Source: Oryzias latipes (taxonomy: Eukaryota > Chordata > Actinopteri > Beloniformes > Adrianichthyidae). Taken from it: a stretch of 64,000 nt of DNA. The position numbers and the translations under genes were made by a program. The stretch lies in the NCBI RefSeq assembly GCF_002234675.1, contig NC_019879.2:28289063-28353062 (forward strand). The letters run 5' to 3'. A model generated the notes under the pieces. It saw only the letters and a program-made list of their open reading frames with translations, made no database searches and had not been told where the DNA came from. This document shows positions 45,421-56,835 of this stretch, piece by piece. The stretch's first letter is position 1. Every line of letters begins with the position of its first letter.

Positions 45421-46309
45421 TCAAGCCTTTCTCCGAATCACGTGACTCACTGAGTTCTTCTTCTTTGGGTTTGGCATTTTTTTGCCGCACTCATGTATCG
45501 GTTGGGTTCTGTCGCCGCCTACAGTTCAAATAGGGAATAACATGTAAAAAATGCTCATGCTGTGAGATTTTCACCGCCATTTTTTAAACATATATCTCAG
45601 TGTTTTTCAACCAGTGTGCCGTGAAATATGGTCAGGTGGGCCGTGGGAAATTACCCATTTTCACTGATCTATAAAGATTTACCATAGGGATATCAGGATA
45701 TCAGCTCTGTGTTCATCCAAACAGGCCCAGATAAAACACAGAGTAGTCAGGAATATGAAAGATAATAAAATACTTTTTCTTTGTGTTTATTTGATTCTAT
45801 TAAAGACACTTTGACAGGAATGCCAGTACAGTGATTTAGCCGCAGCTTCAGCTCTTTTTTCGGAAAGGTCCCGCCCCTTCAACTGTCTGCCATTTTTTTG
45901 TATACACAAGCTCCCACCCCCCACAGTGTCTAAGCATATGACATGTTTGATGTTTGACTTTCTGAACGCTGCTTTGAGGCGTCCTCCACAGGTTGCAGCC
46001 AGAGCTGCTGCAGAACACTTTCTTGCTCTAAAAGCAAGTCATCTCATGTTGGAGGAAACTTTTAACGCCTGAGAAAAGACCGGCAGGTTCCACCAACACA
46101 GTGCTACACTTGCAAACCCTCAGGGGGTCGTACCAAGGAGGGTTCCTGTAACCCGGCAGGTCCAGGGCCTTCAAAAAGGCTAATTAAGGCAACAAGCTGC
46201 CCAACAGGCAGCCCTTTTTAAAAACAAACATCAAACATTTAAATATATATATTTTTAAAGGACTCCAAACTCAGGATTCCCTGAGATTATCTGTCTCCAA
46301 TGAGTCCCA
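45421..46309. other. Intergenic DNA
   Basis: No convincing coding sequence. Sequence around 45600-46250 has the mosaic look of old repeats. It separates the 421-residue gene from a Harbinger fragment. Confidence 0.45.
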
Positions 46310-46624
46310 GTGTCTTTGTGGCTGAAAAAGGATGTGATGCAATCATTCCCTGGGTTCCCCCTTCCCAGAGAGAGGTGCATCTTTAACTACAACCTCTCCC
46401 CAGCCCGGGTGGTTTTGAAGAATGCCTCTTGGATGCTTTCTGTGCAGAGGTGTCAGTATCGAGGCCTGGATGAAGTCCACCCAGAAGTTGTGCAGAAGAG
46501 TGTGAGGGCAGCATGTGCTCCTCACAGCTTCATCAGGTCCTCAGCACCACAGGAACCTGCAGGGAGTGAGGCTGTAGTAACTGAAGAGGAGCCGCTGCAC
46601 GGTTGCTGCCAACAACTCTTCTAG
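46310..46624 (+). pseudogene. PIF/Harbinger transposase (nuclease) fragment
   Basis: The frame contains CIFNYNLSPARVVLKNASWM and, later, VHPEVVQKSVRAACAPHSFI. These match the C-terminal part of Harbinger-type DDE nucleases, normally FNYRLSRARRVVENAFG followed by an LHNF motif. Only the C-terminal third remains, and conserved glutamate and asparagine positions have changed (LKNAS in place of VENAF), so the copy is dead. Confidence 0.6.
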
Positions 46625-46714
46625 AGAGGCTCCTTCATGATCCACTTTCCTGCAGAGGGAGCAGATCCAAGGCAGAATCATGTTGGTATCTACCCATTGA
46701 TGGCACAATATAAA

Positions 46715-46965
46715 TATGTTGACCTTTGTTTATGTAAATGGTGTATACTTGCATTTCACTTTTCTACCTTCCTCAAAGGCCCAAGACGCTTTACAGTCAC
46801 AGTCCCATTCGCCCATTCACACACACACAATGATGGTGGCTCTGCTCCTGAACACTGGCACCAGCCTATGACCACCAGAGGCAAGGGGGGGGGGTTAGTG
46901 TCCAGGACACTTTGACATTTTGGAGGGCATGGAACCTGCAATCTTCGGATCAGCAGTCCAACAAC
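46715..46965 (+). repeat. Dispersed repeat with CAAAGGCCCAAGACGCTTTA motif
   Basis: Shares AAATGGTGTATACTT, TCTACC, AAGGCCCAA and GCTTTACAGTCACAGTCCCA with the copy at 63060-63168. Typical short dispersed element of fish genomes with a CA-rich middle. Confidence 0.65.
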
Positions 46966-48093
46966 TCCATTTTAATGGAAGCATTTCTGTAGCATAATTA
47001 AAACTAAAAGTCAATATCAGAAAAGCTTTTTTGACCCAAACTAAAAAGAAAAATCAATCCGACAAACCGCTTTTTCTTTTACCTCTTCAACACCCCTCAT
47101 TATGTCACTTTATTAAAATGATAAAGAAAATGGGTTTTGAAATGTCATTTTCAAAAAGTCAAATGCCATTTTTTAAAATCATTTTAATCAAGTGACAGAA
47201 TGAGTGGTGTTGAAAAAGAAAAAGAAAAAAAAATTTGGTTTGGCAGATTCCTTTTTCATTTTAATTTTGAATCAACAAATGCATCTTCATTTTGAAAATG
47301 AAAAAGAATTCCGGATTTTGGCTTTTATTTGTAATTATGCCACAAAAATGCTTCCATACATTTCTTCACAGAGCAGAAATGGCACGTAGGTACAGAAGAT
47401 TATTCCACAATAATGTTGGAATATTTGTTATTTTTCTCACATTCATGTTTTTTTTCCAAGTTGAAAAGTCATGTTTCCAATCATTCCAACACCGAGTGAA
47501 CGCAGCATTTGTCTAAGTATCCGTTTTTCCCAGAGGTACATCAACTCTTTGGTGCAACTGGCCCTTAAAATGGGTTTCAATCAAAACGAAAGCTTGTTTT
47601 TGTCCAGATTCCATATAATTTCTATACCAAAACTTTCCACACATCTGTTCCTGGTCCAGCCTTTCGGTGAAATTTTAGATCCCTTTGTGGCCCATGAGTC
47701 AAAAAGTTTGTCCATCCCTGAGCTAAGAGGATTTCATTGTTAGGAAAAGAAATCTTATCCTCACTGTAAATAGATGAGAAGAGGAAGGATTGACAAGACA
47801 AACTGCATCTCATTTATGATATTACCTTTAATCTTTATTATGGTTGTTTTACCATCAGCAGTACTGCTGCAAAGGAAATCATGCTAGTACAAGAGATGCT
47901 GGTCTTAAAACGAACAGGATGTGCAGAAAACATAATGATATGATGAAGGACCTCCCCTATTGTACACTTAATCTGCCTAAATATAAGAAGCAAAAAAAAC
48001 AAGGTCCTTCTATCTATGCATGTTAAATTAAGATTTGAGATCGATTGGTTTCAAAATCAACAAATGTGCAGATAAATGTCACAATAGAATCTT
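46966..48093. other. Intergenic DNA downstream of the TAAR array
   Basis: A/T-rich, with short frames only. The duplicated block of the TAAR array begins at about 48094; bases before that do not match the other blocks. Confidence 0.5.
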
Positions 48094-48121
48094 TTCAAAA
48101 TAGCTCTTTAACACAACATGT

Positions 48122-49249
48122 TTACAGAATGTTTGCATCAGAGGAGTCGGGCTGCAGTATCTGCAGGGTAACAATACTCTTCAGAGATTTCCTGAACCAG
48201 GGATAGAAAAAAGCATAGATCACTGGATTCAGACATGAGTTGCAGTAAAAGAGCAAAGTTACAAAAACTGCTAAAAAATCACTGGATTTGTATGCCAGAC
48301 CTGCGATGTTGGGGTAGAAATAAGGACAAAAACACACCAGAAACATGAACACAACCACACCCAGAGCTGCTGCTGCTTTCAGTTCAGACTTTTTAATGCT
48401 CAGGTGAGCTGAACTCTGGACAGAAACGATGTGAGACCTCATGGCTCGAGCATGAGACACAGCCACCACAAACACGCTCATGTACAGAACCACAATGACT
48501 ATAATGGGACCAAAGAAAGTGATGACCACATCAAAAACCCCTGAAATATAGTCTATGAGCACCACACACTCTCCAAGGCAGAGGTTATATTTGTCTGGAT
48601 CTCTGAGAGCGTCCTGCAGAATCACTCCGTTATAGAAAGCAGAAGCGGCCCAACACAGACAAACACAGACTTGAACTCTCCTCAGAGTGACTTTGGTGGG
48701 GTAACGTAACGGGTCACAGATGGCCACGTATCGATCAGCTGATATGAGCACCATGTGTCCCACCGACACAGATGTAAGAATGAAAGCAGTAAAGGTACAC
48801 AGTCCACACATGAAAGTCCCCAAAACCCAGCAACCCTCTGTGAGAAAAAAGCGAATCGGCATCACAAAGAAGCCAACAAGGAAGTCTGAGACGGCCAGAG
48901 AGAGCAGGAGGAGGTTGGTGGGGGTGTGCAGCTGCCTGTAGACACAGAAGCAACAGTTGAAGTGTTTGGATTGGTAATTATTTCTACTTCCCTGGAACAT
49001 TCATGAATTAGATAAAATATCAATTTTTATAGCAGCAAACACATATTTGTTTTTGTCATTTTAGTTCCATTGCCTGAAGTGAGAGACAGAGATGATAACC
49101 AGCAGGTTTAGAGTCACAGTCAGCACAGACAGAAGACACAACACCATGAAGATGAAAACGTTCTCAGCAGGACGCTGTGGCGGCTTCCTGCAGGAGGCAT
49201 TGAGGAGGTGTGGGAAGCAGAGCTCATCTGTGTTCAGAGTCTCCATCAT
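48122..49249 (-). CDS. Trace amine-associated receptor, class III, copy 1
   Basis: Two exons on the - strand, 49249-49074 and 48935-48122, encode 329 residues. This is a seven-helix olfactory GPCR of the TAAR family, expected at the surface of olfactory neurons. Visible marks are a glycosylation site N17-A-S, the loop phrase FRQLHTPTN, LAVSD in TM2, C102 in TM3, DRY at 126-128, NPVIY in TM7 and PWFRK after it. The usual amine-binding Asp 3.32 is Ala109; instead Asp194 sits at 5.42, the pattern of the non-classical amine-recognising fish TAARs. The 138-bp intron after phase-2 codon 59 starts GC and ends AG. TM7 has Tyr at 7.43, unlike copies 2 and 3. The subfamily number cannot be assigned by eye. 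Confidence 0.9.
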
Positions 49250-49480
49250 GCCAGACAGAGCAGAGGAGGCTGCAGAGCTCCTGCAGGTGTGTAGCTCTCG
49301 TTATGAAGTTAAATGTCAAGAAGCTCCTCCTACTTTTGTAACCTGTGATGTAACACGATAATCATTTTATTTTAATACCTTTTTTTGTCTTTTAACTTCT
49401 CCCCTTAGGTGGCGCCACAACATATCCTCCCTTCTCTAACTCTAACCTCTCCATTCTCCTTGCTTACACCACTGGCGGAC
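49245..49480 (-). promoter_or_regulatory. TAAR copy 1 upstream region with LINE-like 3' end
   Basis: Sequence just 5' of the start codon (49250-49340) is nearly identical in all three genes and recurs without a gene at 50967-51060 and 55094-55190. Beyond it, 49390-49470 read on the - strand gives a worn RTE-like ending (VREGRICCG). The region presumably holds the promoter. No clear TATA box was found. Confidence 0.4.
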
Positions 49481-49744
49481 CGTTTATTACACACCGGAAC
49501 CTTCAGCAGAGCTACGTCTGAACCACTTAACCCCTCATTTACTATTTTACTGTTGCAGAAAGGAGCTTTGCATTGCATATTAAAAATTCCTGTAGCCACA
49601 ATAACCTCTAAATAAACTGAATAAACACAACAATGAACAAATCTCTTTTTGCAACTACAGCCAGAAAAAAACATTTAAAAAAACGTATAAATTTGGAATA
49701 TTATTTATTATCATATTTATCATTTCACTCATCAAAAAATCTGA

Positions 49745-50196
49745 TTATTTGAAGACAAAATCCATCCTCCTCTCTTCCCTCAAAAACAGTTCCATCACCC
49801 TGTCATGTAGATTATTGCGCTTCAGTTCCGTCAAGAAGTCCTTTTCTATTCCATCAAGGTCAGTGCTGAGAGCCCAGACTGTCCAGTTGTGTTTCTGCGT
49901 GGGTTTGAATTCGCTTTAGAGCCGAAAATGTCCGCTAGACAGACGCAGACGGGGATGGTCAACGCCAAACACACAAATCTTCAAAGCTGCTTCATGATTT
50001 CACTCAGAGTTTTCTGATGAAGGAAGTCGAGGAGATCAGTGGGAGATTTTCCTGCTAAATCCTCCATGGCGTACACTACAGTCAGCTCTGTTTTTAACTG
50101 AGACGGATCAAAAAGTGCTCCGTGGCTCTGTGTCAAACTGGACAAGGCTGCATGTCGGACATTTTTCCTGAGTTGAAAGAAATGAACGATCAACAT
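49745..50196 (-). pseudogene. hAT-superfamily transposase remnant, unit A
   Basis: The frame 50196-49981 reads NVRHAALSSLTQSHGALFDP, then LKTELTVVYAMEDLAGKSPT with DLLDFL. After a gap, 49880-49745 gives GIEKDFLTELKRNNLHDRVM and ERRMDFVFK. Both parts resemble the C-terminal dimerisation region of hAT or ZMYM-like transposase-derived proteins. The middle is missing, so it is non-functional. The same remnant occurs in unit B at 54093-54515. Confidence 0.55.
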
Positions 50197-50585
50197 TGAT
50201 TTTGCATTACAACACCTTCAGAACTCATAGTGAAGGCCCCTTTAGCTCTGACTCTGCCTGGCAACAAAGGACAGCTGGAATGCGATTGGTTAAATGCTCC
50301 AATCTGAAATTACGTCTGTCTGGAAGAAGCATAACCATCATAAACACAATAAAAGGAACTGGAAAGACCATTTAGAATGATTTAATGAGTATGCATGGAC
50401 AAAGTTGAATTAACACACGATTCAGATATTTTTTACGCATTCAGAGAAGGCGCTGAAGGTCCTGACGGCCCACCACTGGCTTACACCAACCACCTTCATG
50501 TCTTTTTGTGCTACATCCATAAGCTCATCTTTGATTTTCCTCAAGGCCTCTTCTCTGGTGGGTCAAACCTCTTCTACCCCTTTTT

Positions 50586-50777
50586 TCATTTTACATTAGA
50601 CTGAGAAAAAAAGAAAGTTTGCCTCTGCATCCACACAGTCCACTCCTCTGCTCTGTGCAGTTTAAGGTTTGCAAAGCTGCTTTTGTTAGCATCAAAACAT
50701 TTCTGAATTAAATTGATTGCGACAATGGTCGGAGAGTCATGGTTAGACATTGTCGCTGGGGTCAGCTTCGATTTCAA
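50586..50777 (-). pseudogene. Unassigned coding-like fragment, unit A only
   Basis: A 63-residue open frame with coding-like composition (ANLKLHRAEEWTVWMQRQ). Reading further upstream, EEFLNLLKSKLTPATMSN may extend it. Most of it is deleted in unit B. I do not recognise the family. Confidence 0.3.
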
Positions 50778-50966
50778 AAGGTTAAGAAACTCCTCTATCC
50801 TCTATTCCTGTTTTAGTACCACCTGTTGGAACTGGGTATCAAAAGACATCTGTCCACACCCTCAAACAGTGAAAGTCCAAACTCCACTAGACTAAAGAGC
50901 TGTCAAGAACACCAGAGAGTCGTGCCAGCGCTCCTTCCTCGTCAATACAGTCTGTGGGCCAATCAT

Positions 50967-51183
50967 CCATCATGCCAGACAGAGAAGAGGAGGCTGCAGA
51001 GCTCCTGCAGGTTTGTAGCTCTCGTTATGAAGTTAAATGTCAAGAAGCTCCTCCCACTTTTCAAACCTCGAATGTAACGTGAGAGGCATTTTATTATAAT
51101 ACCCTTCCTTATCTTTTCAACTTCTACCCTTAGGGGGAGCCACAGCACACCCTCTCCCCTTATCTAATTCTATCCTCTCTTAT
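50967..51183 (-). repeat. Relic copy of the TAAR 5' flank, unit A
   Basis: Positions 50967-51060 match 49243-49340, the sequence covering the TAAR start codon and upstream DNA, and 51110-51160 match the LINE-like end near 49400. The TAAR coding exon that should follow is absent. This looks like what is left of a lost receptor gene or of an early partial duplication. Confidence 0.7.
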
Positions 51184-51387
51184 CCCTTGTGCTATCCTAG
51201 GCTCTTTAACATTGGGAGTTGGGTCATCTAGACCCACTGGACAGTGCTCTGAACCTTTTTTCTTCAATGATTTGTGATCTTCACTGATGTCCATGGATTA
51301 CATGAAATCGTTCCACCTTTATCCACCTTTGTCATGGTAGGGAGCAGACGTCAATGTAAGGGGGGGTCATCTAAGATGGCACAAGGG
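51184..51387 (-). mobile_element. TTAA-type miniature element, copy 7
   Basis: Reverse copy inserted in the relic TAAR flank. Ends CCCTTGTGCTATCCTAG and GCACAAGGG; flanks TTAT and TTAC. The equivalent site in the intact flank near 49445 is empty. Confidence 0.88.
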
Positions 51388-52094
51388 TTACCCATTCTCC
51401 TTGCTTACACCAACCATCCACATCTCTTTCTTTGTTGCATCCATAAAATCATCTTTGATTCTCCTCAAAGCCTTGTCTCTGGTAACTCCAACCTTTTCTA
51501 CTTTTTTTCTTCATTTTACATTTGACTAGTCCTTCTGAAACAGTGGGGCACGCCCCCTAATAGGGGCGATGCCAGGGGGGCTCGTACAACCCTGGGGAAC
51601 AGGCTTTGCTTTTTCACGTAATTGGACATCCACTGATGCAGGTGGTGCAGTTGCGCGCTCATTGTCAAAGTCGGCACAGGAGTTTAAAACTTACTACGCA
51701 GACAAACCAAACTACACACTTGAAACTCAAAACACTAGAAAAAGGGGAAACATCAAAACTATGGACCAGCACAGGAGAAAGGGAAAGACAGGACTTGAAT
51801 AGACACAGAACAGAGGAGACACAGGTGGAAACAATCAGGACAGATGGGGACCAAAAGTAAAATTCGAAACCATGATACACAAAAGGAAGCCTTTCAAAAT
51901 AAAACAGGAAACAGAACTAAAGTAGAACCAAAAAACAAAAGCAAAGAACTCAAACCGTTACAGATGGAGGATTTCCCCTTCTTACACGAATCTGCCTAAA
52001 TGTAAAAACAACATAATAAAAAGAAACAAAAGCATGAACACATATCTGTGCCTTTTCAGTTCGTTTGAAAAACAGCTCATAACACTGTAAATGT

Positions 52095-52275
52095 ACAATA
52101 GAAAAAAGGCCGGCTGTAGTGCAAAGGTACAGCGGTCTAATCCTGTTTGGAGGATTGCAGGTTCAGTTCCAGCCTTGCCCACCCATGCGTCAAAGTGTTC
52201 CTGGGTAAAACATTGAACCCCACTTTGTTCCTGGTGGTTATAGGTTGGTGCCAATGTAAAGCAGCGGAACCGGCA
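52095..52275 (+). repeat. tRNA-derived SINE, unit A
   Basis: GGCCGGCTGTAGTGCAAAGG, then GGAGGATTGCAGGTTCAGTT CCAGCC split by normal spacing, gives A- and B-box-like elements; the body continues with CCACCCATGCGTCAAAGTGT. Duplicated at 56235-56410 in unit B. Confidence 0.7.
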
Positions 52276-52708
52276 TCAATGCAAACATGGTTGTTGTAGC
52301 TCAGTCCAGTGTTTGAGCTGCTATGCTGGTTGTCCTGGAATGGTTCTGCTTGAATTAAATGCTGTTTCTCTGTTACAAAAAATCATGGCTCTGTCAATTC
52401 GTGCAGGTAAAAACCTATATTTGTTTATTCATTTCTGCACTGAGGAATCATAACTTACTAAGACCTCTATTTTTCTTTGCTGCAACAGTAAAAAAAACAT
52501 TTACTCACAGATTGCACCTGTACTTTATGTCAATTCCCACCAAGGCGACTCCCACAGGGCAAACAATATATGTGCAGTTTGGCTCCTACAGTGAGTGAAT
52601 GGGACTGTGTATGTTAAGTGCCAGCAAAAAAAAGGCTATGTAGGCAAGGTAGGTACATCACTATAGACTTTTTTTGTTTCCTCAAAATAGCTCTTTAACA
52701 CAACATGT

Positions 52709-53835
52709 TTACAGAATGTTTGCATCAGAGGAGTCGGGCTGCAGTATCTGCAGGGTAACAATACTCTTCAGAGATTTCCTGAACCAGGGATAGAAAAAAG
52801 CATAGATCACTGGATTCAAACATGAGTTGCTATGAAAGAGCCAGGTACCCAAAACTGCTAAAAAATCACTGGATTTGAATGTCAGACCTACGATGTTGGG
52901 GTAAAAATACGGACAAAGACACACCAGAAACAAGAACACAACCACACCCAGAGCTGCTGCTGCTTTCAGTTCAGACTTTTTTACACTCAAGTGAGCTGAA
53001 CTCTGGACAGAAACGATGTGAGACCTCATGGCTCGAGCCTGAGACACAGCCACCACAAACACTCTCATGTACAGAACCACAATGACTATAATGGGACCAA
53101 AGAAAGTGATGACCACATCAAAAGCTCCTGTTATATAGTCTATGAGCAGCAAACACTCTCCAAGGCAGAGGTTATATTTGTCTGGATCTTCCAGAAAATC
53201 CTTAAGAATCACTCCGTTATAGAAAACAGAAGCGGCCCAACACAGACAAACACAGACTTGAACTCTCCTCAGAGTGACTTTGGTGGGGTAACGTAACGGG
53301 TCACAGATGGCCACGTATCGATCAGCTGATATGAGCACCATGTGTCCCACCGACACAGATGTAAGAGTGAAAGAGGCAAAGTTAAACAGTCCACACATGA
53401 AAGTCCCCAAAACCCAGCAACCCTCTGTGAGAAGAATGCGAATCGGCATCACAAAGAAGCCAATAAGGAAGTCTGAGACGGCCAGAGAGAGCAGGAGGAG
53501 GTTGGTGGGGGTGTGCAGCTGCCTGTAGACACAGAAGCAACAGTTGAAGTGTTTGAATTGGTAATTATTTCTACATCCCTGGAACATTCATGAATTAGAT
53601 AAAATATCAAATTTTAAAGCAGCAAACACATATTTTTTTTGTCATTTTAGTTCCATTGCCTGAAGTGAGAGACAGAGATGATAACCAGCAGGTTTAGAGT
53701 CACAGTCAGCACAGACAGAAGACACAACACCATGAAGATGAAAACGTTCTCAGCAGGACGCTGTGGCGGCTTCCTGCAGGAGGCATTGAGGAGGTGTGGG
53801 AAGCAGAGCTCATCTGTGTTCAGAGTCTCCATCAT
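52709..53835 (-). CDS. Trace amine-associated receptor, class III, copy 2
   Basis: Exons 53835-53660 and 53522-52709 encode 329 residues, separated by a 137-bp GC-AG intron. Exon 1 encodes the same protein sequence as copy 1. Differences cluster in TM3 (GLFNFASF against GLCTFTAF), extracellular loop 2 (ILKDFLEDPDKYN; ECLLLIDYITGAF) and TM6-TM7 (GLTFKSSDFLAVLGTWLFHS). Position 3.32 is Ser109, Asp194 at 5.42 is kept, and 7.43 is His. DRY, NPVIY and the tail QPDSSDANIL are intact, so the gene looks functional. It lies on the same strand as its neighbours and 4586 bp upstream of copy 1. Confidence 0.9.
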
Positions 53836-54092
53836 GCCAGACAGAGCAGAGGAGGCTGCAGAGCTCCTGCAGGTGTGTAGCTCTCGTTATGAAGTTAAAT
53901 GTCAAGAAGCTCCTCCTACTTTTCTAACCTGTGATGCAACACGATAATCATTTTATTTTAATACCTTTTTTTGTCTTTTTTTAACTTCTCCCCTTATGGG
54001 GCGCCACAACAAATCCTCCCTTCTCTAACTCTAACCTCTCCATTCTCCTTGCTTACACCACTGGCGGACCGTTTATTACACACCTGAACCTT

Positions 54093-54515
54093 CCTCCCTC
54101 AAAAACAGTTCCATCACCCTGTCATGTAGATTATTGCGCTTCAGTTCCGTCAAGAAGTCCTTTTCTATTCCATCAAGGTCAGTGCTGAGAGCCCAGACTG
54201 TCCAGTTGTGTTTCTGCGTGGGTTTGAATTCGCTTTAGAGCCGAAAATGTCCGCTAGACAGACGCAGACGGGGATGGTCAACGCCAAACACACAAATCTT
54301 CAAAGCTGCTTCATGATTTCACTCAGAGTTTTCTGATGAAGGAAGTCGAGGAGATCAGTGGGAGATTTTCCTGCTAAATCCTCCATGGCGTACACTACAG
54401 TCAGCTCTGTTTTTAACTGAGACGGATCAAAAAGTGCTCCGTGGCTCTGTGTCAAACTGGACAAGGCTGCATGTCGGACATTTTTCCTGAGTTGAAAGAA
54501 ATGAATGATCAACAT
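54093..54515 (-). pseudogene. hAT-superfamily transposase remnant, unit B
   Basis: Duplicate of the remnant in unit A. The 216-base frame at 54300-54515 differs from the unit A copy by one residue (LIIHFF for LIVHFF). About 275 bp that precede the remnant's far end in unit A are deleted here. Confidence 0.55.
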
Positions 54516-55093
54516 AGATTTTTCATTACAACACCTTCAGAACTCATAGTGAAGGCCCCTTTAGCTCCGACTCTGCCTGGCAACAAAGGACAGCTGGAAT
54601 GCGATTGGTTAAATGCTCCAATCTGAAATTACGTCTGTCTGGAAGAAGCATAACCATCATAAACACAATAAAAGGAACTGGAAAGACCATTTAGAATGAT
54701 TTAATGAGTATGCATGGACAAAGTTGAATTAACACACGATTCAGATATTTTTTACGCATTCAGTGAAGGCGCTGAAGGTCCTGACGGCCCACCACTGGCT
54801 TACACCAACCACCTTCATGTCTTTTTGTGCTACATCCATAAGCTCATCTTTGATTTTCCTCAAGGCCTCTTCTCTGGTGGGTCAAACCTCTTCTACCCCT
54901 TTTTTCATTTTACATTAGACTGAGAAAAAAAGAAAGTTTGCCTCTGCATCCACACAGTCCACTCCTCTGCTCTGTGCAGTCCACACCCTCAAACAGTGAA
55001 ACTCCAAACTCCACTAGACTAAAGAGCTGTCAAGAACACCAGAGAGTCCTGCCAGCGCTCCTTCCTTGTCAATACAGTCTGTGGGGCAATCAT

Positions 55094-55310
55094 CCATCAT
55101 GCCAGACAGAGAAGAGGAGGCTGCAGAGCTCCTGCAGGTTTGTAGCTCTCGTTATGAAGTTAAATGTCAAGAAGCTCCTCCCACTTTTCAAACCTCGAAT
55201 GTAACGTGAGAGGCATTTTATTATAATACCCTTCCTTATCTTTTCAACTTCTACCCTTAGGGGGAGCCACAGCACACCCTCTCCCCTTATCTAATTCTAT
55301 CCTCTCTTAT
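55094..55310 (-). repeat. Relic copy of the TAAR 5' flank, unit B
   Basis: Tandem duplicate of 50967-51183, with the receptor exon again absent. Confidence 0.7.
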
Positions 55311-55514
55311 CCCGTGTGCTATCCTAGGCTCTTTAACATTGGGAGTTGGGTCATCTAGACCCACTGGACAGTGCTCTGAACCTTTTTTCTTCAATGATTT
55401 GTGATCTTCACTGATGTCCATGGATTACATGAAATCGTTCCACCTTTATCCACCTTTGTCATGGTAGGGAGCAGACGTCAATGTAAGGGGGGGTCATCTA
55501 AGATAGCACAAGGG
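55311..55514 (-). mobile_element. TTAA-type miniature element, copy 8
   Basis: Same insertion as copy 7, carried along by the tandem duplication; left end mutated to CCCGTGTGCTATCC. Confidence 0.88.
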
Positions 55515-56234
55515 TTACCAATTCTCCTTGCTTACACCAACCATCCACATCTCTTTCTTTGTTGCATCCATAAAATCATCTTTGATTCTCCTCAAGGCCT
55601 TGTCTCTGGTAACTCCAACCTTTTCTACTTTTTTTCTTCATTTTACATTTGACTAGTCCTTCTGAAACAGTGGGGCGCGCCCCCTAATAGGGGCGATGCC
55701 AGGGGGGCTTGTACAACCCTGGGGAACAGGCTTTGCTTTTTCACGTAATTGGACATCCACTGATGCAGGTGGTGCAGTTGCGCGCTCATTGTCAAAGTCG
55801 GCACAGGAGTTTAAAACTTACTACGCAGACAAACCAAACTACACACTTGAAACTCAAAACACTAGAAAAAGGGGAAACATCAAAACTATGGACCAGCACA
55901 GGAGAAAGGGAAAGACAGGACTTGAATAGACACAGAACAGAGGAGACACAGGTGGAAACAATCAGGACAGATGGGGACCAAAAGTAAAATTCGAAACCAT
56001 GATACACAAAAGGAAGCCTTTCAAAATAAAACAGGAAACAGAACTAAAGTAGAACCAAAAAACAAAATCAAAGAAATCAAACCGTTACAGATGGAGGATC
56101 TCCCCTTCTTACACGAATCTGCCCAAATGTAAAAACAACATAATAAAAAGAAACAAAACCATGAACACATATCTGTGCCTTTTCAGTTCGTTTGAAAAAC
56201 AGCTCATAACACTGTAAATGTACAATAGAAAAAA

Positions 56235-56410
56235 GGCCGGCTGTAGTGCAAAGGTACAGCGGTCTAATCCTGTTTGGAGGATTGCAGGTTCAGTTCCAGC
56301 CTTGCCCACCCATGCGTCAAAGTGTTCCTGGGTAAAACATTGAACCCCACTTTGTTCCTGGTGGTTGTAGGTTGGTGCCAATGTAAAGCAGCGGAACCGG
56401 CATCAGTGCA
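56235..56410 (+). repeat. tRNA-derived SINE, unit B
   Basis: Tandem duplicate of the SINE at 52095-52275 with very few changes. Confidence 0.7.
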
Positions 56411-56835
56411 AACATGGTTGTTGTAGCTCAGTCCAGTGTTTGAGCTGCTATGCTGGTTGTCCTGGAATGGTTCAGCTTGAATTAAATGCTGTTTCTCTGT
56501 TACAAAAAATGTATGGCTCTGTCAATTCATGCAGGTAAAAACCTATATTTATTTATTCATTTCTGCACTGAGGAGTCATAACTTACTAAGACCTCTATTT
56601 TTCTCTGCTGCAACAGTAAAAAAACATTTACTCACAGATTGCACCTGTACTTTATGTCAATTCCCACCAAGGCGACACCCACAGGGCAAACAATATATGT
56701 GCAGTTTGGCTCCTACAGTGAGTGAATGGGACTGTGTATGTTAAGTGGCAGTAAGAAAAAGGCTATGTAGGTAAGGTAGGTACATCACTATAGACTTTTT
56801 TTGTTTCCTCAAAATAGCTCTTTAACACAACATGT

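Noticed and set aside
48720-48941. Open frames opposite the TAAR genes
   Set aside because: They are shadows on the antisense strand and repeat in all three copies because the genes do.
52110-52180. Possible tRNA gene
   Set aside because: Box-like motifs are present but the cloverleaf does not close and the body continues as a SINE; it is also duplicated with the TAAR unit.
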